NCBI GenBank assembly: GCA_949948735.1
Contig: CATLGV010000012.1
Coordinates: 1 to 64,000, forward strand
Reading direction: 5' to 3'
Length of the DNA stretch: 64,000 nucleotides
From: an uncultured Lachnospiraceae bacterium
Lineage (GTDB): Bacteria; Bacillota; Clostridia; Lachnospirales; Lachnospiraceae
Shown here: one piece after another, positions 24,477 to 32,029 of the stretch
Numbering within the stretch: position 1 is the first letter of the stretch
Layout: each line of letters starts with the position of its first letter
The notes under the pieces: generated by a model
Databases searched by the model: none
Told to the model about the DNA's origin: nothing
Seen by the model: only the letters and a program-made list of their open reading frames with translations
Program-made: the position numbers and the translations under genes

Positions 24477-26174
24477 CTACGGCTGCTCCTGCGCCGCGGG
24501 CTCAGGCGCTGTCTCCGCAGACGCCGCATCCTCCGCTGCTGCCGCAAGCTCCGCAGCCCTGGCCTCCCGGGCCGCAATCCCCGCCTGCGCCGCCTCTATT
24601 TTGGGCTTCAGCCCGTCTGCCAGCTCGGCCAGCTCCAAACGGTTATAGATGGCCTGCGCCGCCTGATAAAAGGTGATGGCGCTCTCATAGCTGCCCTCCG
24701 CCAGCAGTTCATTGCCCTGATTCTCCAGCGCAATGGCGCTCTGCCGGTCGTTGTCGCGCTGCTCGTTGTCCAGCGCCCTGTCCGCCGCCTCCGCCTCGAT
24801 CTGTTCCCGAAGGCGCTGCGCCGCCGCAAGCTGCTCCTTCTCCAGCGTCTCTTCCGCTTTCATCTGCAGCGCCAGCGCTTCCTTTTTCCCGTCCATAAAG
24901 TAAAGGGCGGCCGCCTTTTCCTTCGCCTCTTTATACAGCGCAATGGCGCCTTCTAAGTTGCCGTATTCCTCTTTTTTCTCGCCCCGGGCAATTAGGTCGA
25001 AGACCTCTATGTGTCCTTCCGTGCGCGTCAGCTGCCCCTCGATATAGGAAATCCCCACGTTCCCGGCGTCTGCCGCCATCTGCCGCGCGGTCAGATACAG
25101 TTCCTGCGCCTTCTGGTATTCCTCCGCCCCCAGCGCCTCGTCCGCCAGCAGGATCTGCTCGGAGAGCTTCAGATACCGGTCCGCCTCCCCATACGCCGCG
25201 TCCCGGTGCAGATCATCCGCCAGCTTTCTCGCCTCCGTGTATTCCTCTTTCGCCTTCTGATAATTATTTCTGACAAGGTATTCCTCCCCGCTCTCCATGC
25301 ACTGTGTCATGGAACGGGTCTTGTTCCGGATGCTGCGGTGCCGCACAAACAGCGTCACGGAAACCGTGAGCACGATCACCAGAACCGGAAGAACGATCAT
25401 CAAAATCTTTTTTGCGGATACCGGCTTTTTCGGGGACTGGTAAACCTTGTTTGCAGAAGTCACCGCCATCGAATAATTGTCTATGCTTCTGCTGTCCTGT
25501 TCCTGCAGAATCAGGTCTTCCGTCTGGTATAAAATATCCTTTGTCTCTTTCGCGTCATTGACGATTCGGAGAAGCTCCTGCTCTTCACACTGCTCCCACA
25601 CGCCCCTTGTCAGCTGTATCAAAAGGTCGCCCGCCTCCAGCTTCCTTTTGCGGGAAAATTGTATCCGGGGCGCGCCCCGTTCCCCAAGAAAGGAATAGAG
25701 GTTATTGCGTTCCTCATGGCGCGCGGCTTCGTCTAATACCACCCGTTCCTGTTCGATCAGGTTCTGCGTCAGCGACTGGTCATAGGTCCGCTCCAGTATC
25801 CGGGCATTCCGGATCAGGTACAGGCGGCTGTTGCCCACATGACAGTAACGCAGCTTCCGGTAATCGGTCACGGCCACGACTGCGGCAGCCTTCAGGTGCA
25901 TGCCGCCCCGCTGGCGCAGGAGCGCCGCGTGGGCCCTCCGCAGATACCGCGCAAGCGCTCCCTTTCGCATAGTGGGCGCCTCCGTAAAGTCGCGGATAAC
26001 GCTTTCCACCACCAGCCGGGCGCTGTTTACGGCCGGCTCGTCATCCAGACTGTCCGCCAGCACATAGCAGGCAAAATCATCCATTTCCACATATCCGAAA
26101 TAATCCCTGTTGGACAGCTTCTGCCCTTCCTCCGACATATGGAATGTCTGGAATTCAGAATTGATTCTTCTCAT
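24477..26174 (-). CDS. Membrane PP2C-like pseudophosphatase with TPR/coiled-coil tail
   Basis: This 565-aa protein has a PP2C (PPM) fold at 1-240, one membrane helix at 257-277 (KKILMIVLPVLVIVLTVSV), and a long Glu/Ala-rich helical tail with TPR-like pairs (AREEY-type repeats, YEEAITFYQAAQAI). Catalytic landmarks are degenerate: ADSLDD instead of ADGMGG (40-45), GNSRLYL instead of GDSRLYL (114-120), LTRGVWE instead of SDGLWE (188-194), though DNYSMAV keeps the last Asp-Asn. Metal binding is therefore probably lost. It may act as a phospho-sensor or scaffold at the membrane. It follows the other PP2C gene with 0-1 nt spacing. Confidence 0.75.
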   Translation of the reverse strand: MRRINSEFQTFHMSEEGQKLSNRDYFGYVEMDDFACYVLADSLDDEPAVNSARLVVESVIRDFTEAPTMRKGALARYLRRAHAALLRQRGGMHLKAAAVVAVTDYRKLRYCHVGNSRLYLIRNARILERTYDQSLTQNLIEQERVVLDEAARHEERNNLYSFLGERGAPRIQFSRKRKLEAGDLLIQLTRGVWEQCEEQELLRIVNDAKETKDILYQTEDLILQEQDSRSIDNYSMAVTSANKVYQSPKKPVSAKKILMIVLPVLVIVLTVSVTLFVRHRSIRNKTRSMTQCMESGEEYLVRNNYQKAKEEYTEARKLADDLHRDAAYGEADRYLKLSEQILLADEALGAEEYQKAQELYLTARQMAADAGNVGISYIEGQLTRTEGHIEVFDLIARGEKKEEYGNLEGAIALYKEAKEKAAALYFMDGKKEALALQMKAEETLEKEQLAAAQRLREQIEAEAADRALDNEQRDNDRQSAIALENQGNELLAEGSYESAITFYQAAQAIYNRLELAELADGLKPKIEAAQAGIAAREARAAELAAAAEDAASAETAPEPAAQEQP

Positions 26175-27017
26175 TTATGCCTCCAGCCTCTGTATCAGGA
26201 TGACGCTCCCGTTGTCCGCCTGCGCGTCGTTTCTGCCGTCCGCCTCGTCCACAATGCGCGACGCCAGTTCCCCGGGCGGCGCGTTTTCAATCAGGATATC
26301 CTCTATCTCGCTCCAGGACAGTTCTTCGAAAATGCCCCTGCTAATAAGCAGTACCTTATCCCCCTGTTTCAGTAATACAGGCTCCTCACAGACCTCAATC
26401 TCGCAGAAGCCGTCCCGTCCAAGATAGTTCCATATCCTTTTCTCCTCCGCGCTCCAGAGGGCGTCCTGTCTGGAAATCCTGCCGTCCTCATAGGCCTGCG
26501 CTGCCAGCACGTCCAGGGTCTGCCCCCTGCTTAAGGGGATGACCTCGTCCCCCCGCAGGAGGGCCACACGCACGTCTCCCGCAACCGCGTAATAGAGGTA
26601 TCTGTGATTCAAAAACACGGCTCCCACGCTTGCGCCGCCCCTGCGCTCGCCCACCGTCCGCTGAATCCGGCGGCTCGCCTCCAGAAAAGCGGATTTCAGA
26701 AAATAGAGCGGGTCGTTTAATTCATAATAGGGCTCAAACCGGTCCAGAATGGTATCCGCCGCTATCTGCGCGCAGACCGCGCCCGTATTGGCGCTGCCGA
26801 TTCCGTCTGCCAGCACGGCCATTGTCCCGGCGCTGTTGCGCCACGTCTGGGCCACATCCGCCTGCACCTGGCGGCTGCCCGTCGTCTGGGCGATGCCGAT
26901 TCCCGGCATTTCCTCTCCCGCGCAGGCCTTATTGCCCCAGCCCAGCAGGCAGCGGCAGAGAAATAACAGGACATACGCCGCGCAGATTCCTGCCAAAGCC
27001 AGCATGCCGCCTGTCAT
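26175..27017 (-). CDS. Membrane-anchored PP2C-family phosphatase-like protein
   Basis: The start at MTGGMLALAG (27017) overlaps the upstream stop as ATGA, with GGGGAGAT upstream. The 280-aa protein has an N-terminal membrane helix (about 5-24), then a PP2C domain: LADGIGS (69-75), VAGDVRVALL (145-154), LLISRGIFEEL (223-233) and ADNGSVILI (267-275). The ADG and DN metal ligands remain, but the SDG aspartate is replaced (SRG), which would weaken the second metal site. In T6SS loci PP2C proteins (PppA) oppose a kinase acting on an FHA protein; two FHA genes are adjacent here, but no kinase is in the window. Confidence 0.75.
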   Translation of the reverse strand: MTGGMLALAGICAAYVLLFLCRCLLGWGNKACAGEEMPGIGIAQTTGSRQVQADVAQTWRNSAGTMAVLADGIGSANTGAVCAQIAADTILDRFEPYYELNDPLYFLKSAFLEASRRIQRTVGERRGGASVGAVFLNHRYLYYAVAGDVRVALLRGDEVIPLSRGQTLDVLAAQAYEDGRISRQDALWSAEEKRIWNYLGRDGFCEIEVCEEPVLLKQGDKVLLISRGIFEELSWSEIEDILIENAPPGELASRIVDEADGRNDAQADNGSVILIQRLEA

Positions 27018-27511
27018 TTCAGATCTCCCCAGGAGAAGTTCTTGCCGCATAAGGGCAGGAACAGAAACCTGCTCTGCCCTAAGCTGATGGTGTCATACGG
27101 GTTTAACTCCGTCGGCACATAGACCGGCTTATCGTTCAGATACGCAATCCCCGCGGAATCTCCCGGAAGAATCATGGTATTGAGGTTCTTGGGGTCATAG
27201 ACGATGATGGTATGGTTTTTGCGGTCGATTTCATTATCGCCCAAAATCTGCACGTCCATGTCGTCGCCCCTGCCCACAAAATTCTTACCCTCGTGGAGCT
27301 TATAGTCCATGCCGACCCTGGCCCCCTCGATGCAGATCAGCCATCCGCACACGGGTCGGACCGTTTCCTCCAAAATCTCCACGGGAGGCTCAAAGCCCAG
27401 CGGTTTTTCCGCAAACGCTTCATCCGGCGTTTTCATGTTGCAGTATGGACAGATTTTCCCGTAGCGTCTGGGATTATAAATATGTCCGTTCGGACATTTC
27501 GCCAAACCCAT
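27014..27511 (-). CDS. Zinc-ribbon + FHA domain protein
   Basis: This 165-aa protein starts with a zinc ribbon (CPNGHIYNPRRYGKICPYC, residues 6-24) followed by an FHA fold (about 75-155; NFVGRGDDMDVQI, NEIDRKNHTIIVYD, and DTISLGQSRFLFLPL). The glycine-arginine and asparagine-histidine spots of FHA phosphothreonine binding are recognisable. It is probably a cytoplasmic phospho-peptide reader that links signalling to the apparatus. It overlaps the PP2C gene by 4 nt (ATGA), implying coupled translation. Confidence 0.8.
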   Translation of the reverse strand: MGLAKCPNGHIYNPRRYGKICPYCNMKTPDEAFAEKPLGFEPPVEILEETVRPVCGWLICIEGARVGMDYKLHEGKNFVGRGDDMDVQILGDNEIDRKNHTIIVYDPKNLNTMILPGDSAGIAYLNDKPVYVPTELNPYDTISLGQSRFLFLPLCGKNFSWGDLK

Positions 27512-27560
27512 TTTTTTTACCTGCCTCTCTGAATATCATGCAAGTCAACAGTTACCTGGC

Positions 27561-27591
27561 TAAGAATGCGCTGATTAAACCAGCGTTTCCC
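27561..27591. repeat. Palindromic repeat, third copy
   Basis: TAAGAATGCGCTGATTAAAC + CAGCGTTTCCC forms an imperfect hairpin and matches the family at 365-390 and 459-487. It lies in the 91-bp gap between the two FHA genes. Confidence 0.45.
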
Positions 27592-27602
27592 TTATGCTTC
27601 CG

Positions 27603-28175
27603 TTATGTCAGAAGCAGCTTTGTATTCGCTATATACAGAATATCCCCCGCCATGACCCTGCAGGGGCGGTGTATCACCTTATAGCACTCTCCGTCCTCTA
27701 CTTTTCGTACCTTTACGCCGTTCTGGGAGCCCAGATCCTCGATATACCACTGGTCCAGACAGAAGTTCAGCACAGCATGCTGAAAGTCGATAAAACTGCT
27801 GTATTCGCAATCGGACAGGTCGATATCCAGCTCCTGGTCCTGCCCCGCCTTCCCGATAATCTGGGACACCTTTCCATGCAGATCCCAGGATCGAATCGGC
27901 TTTCCAGCCTCGTCCAGCAAAATCAGCCGCTCGATTTTATGGCCGCGGTCGGCCTCCGGTTCGTCCCAGACAGGCTCCGCCTCCCTGCCGTCCATCGGCC
28001 GGAAAAGGTCGCACAGCACCCATACCATTCCGATGACCACTATCGCCAGAAGCGCCGGCATAATGCGCCATCGCCCCGCTTCCTTAAAAATACAGTAAAC
28101 CGCTCCCATGCCGCACAGGAGAATGAATACGTCCAAAATCTGCTTAATTCTTCTTCCCGTTTCTTCCCGCCGCAT
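27603..28175 (-). CDS. Membrane FHA-domain protein
   Basis: The start at [12 protein letters not shown] (28175) is preceded by GGAGG and AAGGGAA; it overlaps the J-domain gene by 32 nt in another frame. The 190-aa protein has two membrane helices near 13-28 and 35-55 ([10 protein letters not shown]..., [16 protein letters not shown]), then an FHA domain (about 95-190) with [29 protein letters not shown] and [15 protein letters not shown] is the usual FHA asparagine-glycine motif. It likely docks phosphorylated partners to the membrane. Confidence 0.75.
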   Translation of the reverse strand: MRREETGRRIKQILDVFILLCGMGAVYCIFKEAGRWRIMPALLAIVVIGMVWVLCDLFRPMDGREAEPVWDEPEADRGHKIERLILLDEAGKPIRSWDLHGKVSQIIGKAGQDQELDIDLSDCEYSSFIDFQHAVLNFCLDQWYIEDLGSQNGVKVRKVEDGECYKVIHRPCRVMAGDILYIANTKLLLT

Positions 28176-28656
28176 TTCCCTTCTTTGCCTCCTGCATGTT
28201 TCCCGTTCCGAAAAAGGCCGCAAACACTTCCTCCGGCCGGATGGGCCCTTCCGCCTTTTTTGCTTTCGGATCCCGATAGGTCTCCATCCCCCTGCCCGGC
28301 TGGAAGCCGAAAAAGCGCTCAAACCGCCCCATGTCAATCCGTCCGTCTGTGGACGGCTGCTGTCCGTTCATGGACGACTTCCTTCCGTCTTCGAACGGCT
28401 CCCCGCCGCCTGCCGCGTCCCTGCCGTGCGCTGCCCTCGCGGAACTTTTCAGGCACTCCGCGTCATATTTTCTGCGGCGCTGCTCATCCTCCAGACACGC
28501 GTAGGCCTCCTGTATCTCGTACATGCGGCTTTCCTTCTGCCTGTCGCCGTTGATGACGTCGGGATGATACTGCTTTGCCAGCTTACGGTATGCTTTTTTG
28601 ATTTCCTCCGGCCGCGCCTGCCTGTCCACGCCCAGTATCTTATAATAATCTTTCAT
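28144..28656 (-). CDS. J-domain protein (type III DnaJ-like)
   Basis: The start at [11 protein letters not shown] (28656) sits behind GGCAGGCGGCAG. The 170-aa protein has a J domain at 1-65 with the HPD motif ([10 protein letters not shown]) and then a low-complexity, charged tail without the Gly/Phe-rich linker or zinc fingers of DnaJ itself. It lies in the same operon as the Hsp70-fold ATPase (21689-24184) and is probably its stimulating partner. The tail contains [13 protein letters not shown] and ends in a Lys/Asn-rich stretch. Confidence 0.85.
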   Translation of the reverse strand: MKDYYKILGVDRQARPEEIKKAYRKLAKQYHPDVINGDRQKESRMYEIQEAYACLEDEQRRRKYDAECLKSSARAAHGRDAAGGGEPFEDGRKSSMNGQQPSTDGRIDMGRFERFFGFQPGRGMETYRDPKAKKAEGPIRPEEVFAAFFGTGNMQEAKKGNAAGRNGKKN

Positions 28657-28753
28657 CTGCCGCCTGCCCGTGTATTCCAAGAGGGACCGCCCGCAAGCAG
28701 GCAGCCCCTTTTTCGCATTTCCGCCATAGCTGCATGCGGAACCTGTTTAAGCC

Positions 28754-29182
28754 TTATCCGACGCTGTAGCCGCCCTCGACGGTCACCTGCGCCATCTTGT
28801 CCTTCTTCTGCTTCAGAATCAGCGTAAACGTGCCGATGCCTTCCACATCCCCGTAGGTCTCCTTGTAATCCACAACGAACGCGTTGGGATATGTATACTT
28901 GCGGACTACCTGTGAAGCCGCGATCACTTCCACCGTGACCTTGCGGTAGCAGTCGGAATTTTCCGCCGGAACCAGCGCCCATAAGCCAAGCTGCTTTGTC
29001 CCGTCAAAGGGGTCCCCGTCCACTGCCGTCAGGATCTTGCCCGTGACCACCACGGTGCTCCCCAGATCCGTAGACCTCGCATTGCTGTCCTGCGGAATGT
29101 CCGTGCGCACCTTTACGCCGGTAATGCTGGTCGTACCCAGCTCAATCGTAGTGCTTCCCTCTACCTTTAAAGTAAATCCCAT
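28754..29182 (-). CDS. Hcp-like tube protein candidate 2
   Basis: This 142-aa beta-rich protein shares about half its residues with the next gene up, including SITGVKV, NARSTDLGSTV, DCYRKV, PNAFVVDYKE and LKQKKDKMA. Small paired beta-barrel proteins directly after a sheath-like gene are typical of Hcp/gp19 inner-tube subunits, and the length is close to that family. No signal peptide. The assignment rests on size, context and predicted strand content; there is no diagnostic motif I can point to. Start behind GGAGGAATCATATC. Confidence 0.6.
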   Translation of the reverse strand: MGFTLKVEGSTTIELGTTSITGVKVRTDIPQDSNARSTDLGSTVVVTGKILTAVDGDPFDGTKQLGLWALVPAENSDCYRKVTVEVIAASQVVRKYTYPNAFVVDYKETYGDVEGIGTFTLILKQKKDKMAQVTVEGGYSVG

Positions 29183-29256
29183 GATATGATTCCTCCATTC
29201 TTAACCTTTATCTCATCTGCCATGCGCGCTGCATCTTACATTTGCCAAACTGCAGC

Positions 29257-29685
29257 TTATTCCCCGCTGAAGCCACCCTCAAACTTCAACCCGGCCATCT
29301 TGTCCTTTTTCTGCTTGAGCAGAAGGCGGAACGTACCCGCGCCGGTCTCATCTGTAAAATCCTCTTCATAGTCCACCACAAAAGCGTTGGGAATGGTAAT
29401 CTGGCGCACAATCTGAGACGCGCTCACCACGTCAATCTGCACCTTCCGGTAACAATCAGCCTTTTCCGCCGCAACCAGGGACCATTTCGCAAGCTTGCTC
29501 GTGTCATCCGCCGCCTCGCCGTTCACAGCCGCCAGAATCTTGCCTTCAATCCATACCGTCGAACCTAAGTCCGTTGACCTAGCATTGGAATCATGCGGAA
29601 TGTCCGCCCCAAACCGAATGCCGGTGATGCTCGTCTCCTTTAACCTGACAGACTCGCTTCCTTCAATGCTCAATCGTACTCCCAT
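29257..29685 (-). CDS. Hcp-like tube protein candidate 1
   Basis: This 142-aa paralogue of the protein at 28754-29182 has the same landmarks (SITGIRF, NARSTDLGSTV, DCYRKVQI, PNAFVVDYEE, LKQKKDKMAG). It starts behind AAAAGGAGGAAACAAAG, the strongest ribosome site in the operon, as expected for an abundant structural subunit. It lies 41 nt after the sheath candidate. Two differing tube genes could build a mixed tube, or one could be a terminal ring. Confidence 0.6.
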   Translation of the reverse strand: MGVRLSIEGSESVRLKETSITGIRFGADIPHDSNARSTDLGSTVWIEGKILAAVNGEAADDTSKLAKWSLVAAEKADCYRKVQIDVVSASQIVRQITIPNAFVVDYEEDFTDETGAGTFRLLLKQKKDKMAGLKFEGGFSGE

Positions 29686-29726
29686 CTTTGTTTCCTCCTT
29701 TTTCTTATCTGTACAAAAGTACGGGC

Positions 29727-31895
29727 TTATTCAGTTCCAGCTTTTCTTGTAAGCTGTACCTTCAGATTTTTTGTCGTGTTGGCAAAGGTCACCAGCACGT
29801 CGCAGATTCCGTTCTTCTCGTCGATGCTGTAATCCAGCTCGTCCCCATCCTGAAGAATGGAATTCACATACTGCTTCTCCGCGTCCCAGACGCTTTTCTG
29901 GCTGTTGGGATTATTGCTGAAAAAGGTCAGTATCTTATCCTGCTTGAAGTCCCCGCTGTAAAACCGCAGCATCCGCTCGATATAGGTCGCCACAAGGGTC
30001 TTGTATATGGGCTCAAACTCGTTCCCGTTGCTCAGCAGGTTGCGCGCCTTATACACCGTTATGTTTTTGATGTTCCGGCCCTTGTACTGCGCGTTGTCCG
30101 ACGAAAATACAAAGCCGAAGCCGGTGCGGTTGATGGCATTCTTGATCGCGTTGGTAAAGCCGGAGATTTCCTTTGTCATGCTGGTAGCCGCCAGAAGCGC
30201 GTTGTCATTGGCCTCCACGTCAAACCGCACGCCGGGATAATCCATGCTGGTATTCCGGAAGCGCTGCTTCAGGTATTCCGGGCACTGCCATGCCGCCACA
30301 ATCCCGGCCGCCTCGTAGGCCGCGCCCACATAGACGCCCTCCAGCCACATCTTCATCACGTCGTCCTTCTCCGCGGAGAGGGCCACGTTCCCTTCCTCGT
30401 CCATCACCATTTTTTTATCCAGCACCAGACCGGACTTGTCCTTGGGGATAATGGTCGCGTTGGGGATGCAGGGCACCGCGAACTCGCTGTACGACTTCTT
30501 CATCAGCGGCGCGCATTTGTCCTTGTAAATATTGATTCCCTCTGTCGCAACATAATTAAAGGTGGACTCTTCGCCGGAGCAGAAGCTGAAAAAGGTCGTA
30601 ATCCGGTAGGGCTCGATGGCGTTCATCAGGGTCGCCACGTTTTCGACCGTATTGTTGCCGCGCTTTTCCTCCTGCCGGTTTCCCTCGAAACGGATCCGCT
30701 GCAGCCTGCCGCCCTCTGTCTGGTTCAGCTCCACATCCGGCACAATCCCGAACCAGAGGGTATTGTCAAACTCATTCTTGTCGTTCGTCGTGTTCAGATA
30801 AGCAATCAGCCGGGGCAGGTTGCTGGCCTTTACCATCATCTCCAGCGGCAGATTTGTAATCAAAAGCCTTGGCTGCATCCCTTTTTCCTTGACCTGATAC
30901 TGGTCGAAAAAGGTCTTGACGCCCAGCATCTTTTCCATCAGTGGCTTCACCACCTTGACGAAATCGTCCTTGCTCTTCTTATAAAATTCCAGATAGCTGT
31001 TATAATTGCGTACCTCCAGCTCCCGGTCGACGCTGCTCTCCATGGTGGAGCCCAGCGGACAGAAGGTCCGCACCACCAGATCCCGCACATAATCGGACTG
31101 GTTCTCGTTCAGCGCGTCATAATCCTCCCGGAAGGTCTCCATCAGGCTTGTGTTGACCTGGTCGTCCACCACCGCAAGCTGGGTGCTCTCCTCCTGCTTC
31201 ATCTCCAGGATTTTTAACTCGCCGTCGTCTCCCATGCTCAAGAGGCCCGCCTTAAATTCCGCCTGCCCCTGCCCGGTCTCGTTATCCCCCAGAAGCAGCC
31301 GGGTCTTGATATCCTCTATCGCCAGCGGCAGCATGGCAAGCACGTTGTTGTAATTCTGGCTTGCCTGCTCAAACTGGTAATTCAGCTTATCGCCCATATC
31401 CAGCCGCTTGGGGTCTCCCTCCTCCAGCTCCATATACTTGCCGTAGGTATACTGGATCTCCCGGCGCACCTGGCGGATGTCGTCCATGATTTTCTTCGGG
31501 GAGATCATCTCCAGAATGTTGCCAAACTGGAAGTCCACGTTCGCCACGCCCTGCGCGTCCCTTGCGCCCATAAGCGTGATCAGCATGTTTAACAGGTCGT
31601 TGGACTCATTGAGCGGGATTTCCGTAATGCAGTTTGCCGGGATGTTTTCCGGCTTTACCAGGCTGTACTGGATGCTGCCGGTCGCGGCGTCACACCAGGA
31701 ATACACCACCGGCGTAAACTTCTCCAGAAATTCCTCAAAGCTTGAGACCAGCAGTTCCTCGTTGATTTCCTTCATCTTGTCGTCGTCCAGGCTGCTCTTT
31801 CCCCGCACGTCCCCGATCAGGGTCAGCAGGTTTAAGCGCTCCGGGTTGACCTCGGCAAACAGGATTGTCCTGTTTGTCTGTGTGATTGTCTCCAT
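29727..31895 (-). CDS. Contractile sheath candidate (TssB/TssC or phage sheath-like)
   Basis: This 722-aa soluble, acidic protein has a length close to TssB plus TssC combined. The second half carries sheath-like features: SMDYPGVRFDVEAND, MTKEISGFTNAIKNAI, YIERMLRFYSGDF and a C-terminal strand-turn-strand (DVLVTFANTTKNLKVQLTRK) like the handshake arms of sheath subunits. It starts behind AAAGGAGGAACTGACAGCC and is followed at once by two tube candidates, the order seen in contractile tails. I infer sheath from size, context and fold feel; a profile search would decide. Confidence 0.6.
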   Translation of the reverse strand: METITQTNRTILFAEVNPERLNLLTLIGDVRGKSSLDDDKMKEINEELLVSSFEEFLEKFTPVVYSWCDAATGSIQYSLVKPENIPANCITEIPLNESNDLLNMLITLMGARDAQGVANVDFQFGNILEMISPKKIMDDIRQVRREIQYTYGKYMELEEGDPKRLDMGDKLNYQFEQASQNYNNVLAMLPLAIEDIKTRLLLGDNETGQGQAEFKAGLLSMGDDGELKILEMKQEESTQLAVVDDQVNTSLMETFREDYDALNENQSDYVRDLVVRTFCPLGSTMESSVDRELEVRNYNSYLEFYKKSKDDFVKVVKPLMEKMLGVKTFFDQYQVKEKGMQPRLLITNLPLEMMVKASNLPRLIAYLNTTNDKNEFDNTLWFGIVPDVELNQTEGGRLQRIRFEGNRQEEKRGNNTVENVATLMNAIEPYRITTFFSFCSGEESTFNYVATEGINIYKDKCAPLMKKSYSEFAVPCIPNATIIPKDKSGLVLDKKMVMDEEGNVALSAEKDDVMKMWLEGVYVGAAYEAAGIVAAWQCPEYLKQRFRNTSMDYPGVRFDVEANDNALLAATSMTKEISGFTNAIKNAINRTGFGFVFSSDNAQYKGRNIKNITVYKARNLLSNGNEFEPIYKTLVATYIERMLRFYSGDFKQDKILTFFSNNPNSQKSVWDAEKQYVNSILQDGDELDYSIDEKNGICDVLVTFANTTKNLKVQLTRKAGTE

Positions 31896-31921
31896 GGCTG
31901 TCAGTTCCTCCTTTGTCTCTC

Positions 31922-32029
31922 TATTTTGAATCAGGACAGTATTTTAAATCAGAACATCATTTTATATCAGGGCAGTATTTTGAATCAGGACAGTGTTTTA
32001 AACCAGAACAATATTTTATATCAGGGCGA
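31922..32029 (-). repeat. Six 18-bp units (two 54-bp copies) at the 3' end of the vWA gene
   Basis: The minus strand carries six 18-bp units of the type CTGTCCTGATTCAAAATA, organised as two 54-bp blocks. The last unit contains the final codons and TAA of the vWA gene, so the array is a multiplied copy of that gene end. Unit length is a multiple of three, so the vWA frame stays in register through the array. Confidence 0.8.

Noticed and set aside
24183-24956. Plus-strand frame rich in Cys, Leu and Tyr over the low-complexity spacer
   Set aside because: It is generated by the repeat array and the antisense of the TPR tail. There is no start signal and no known domain.
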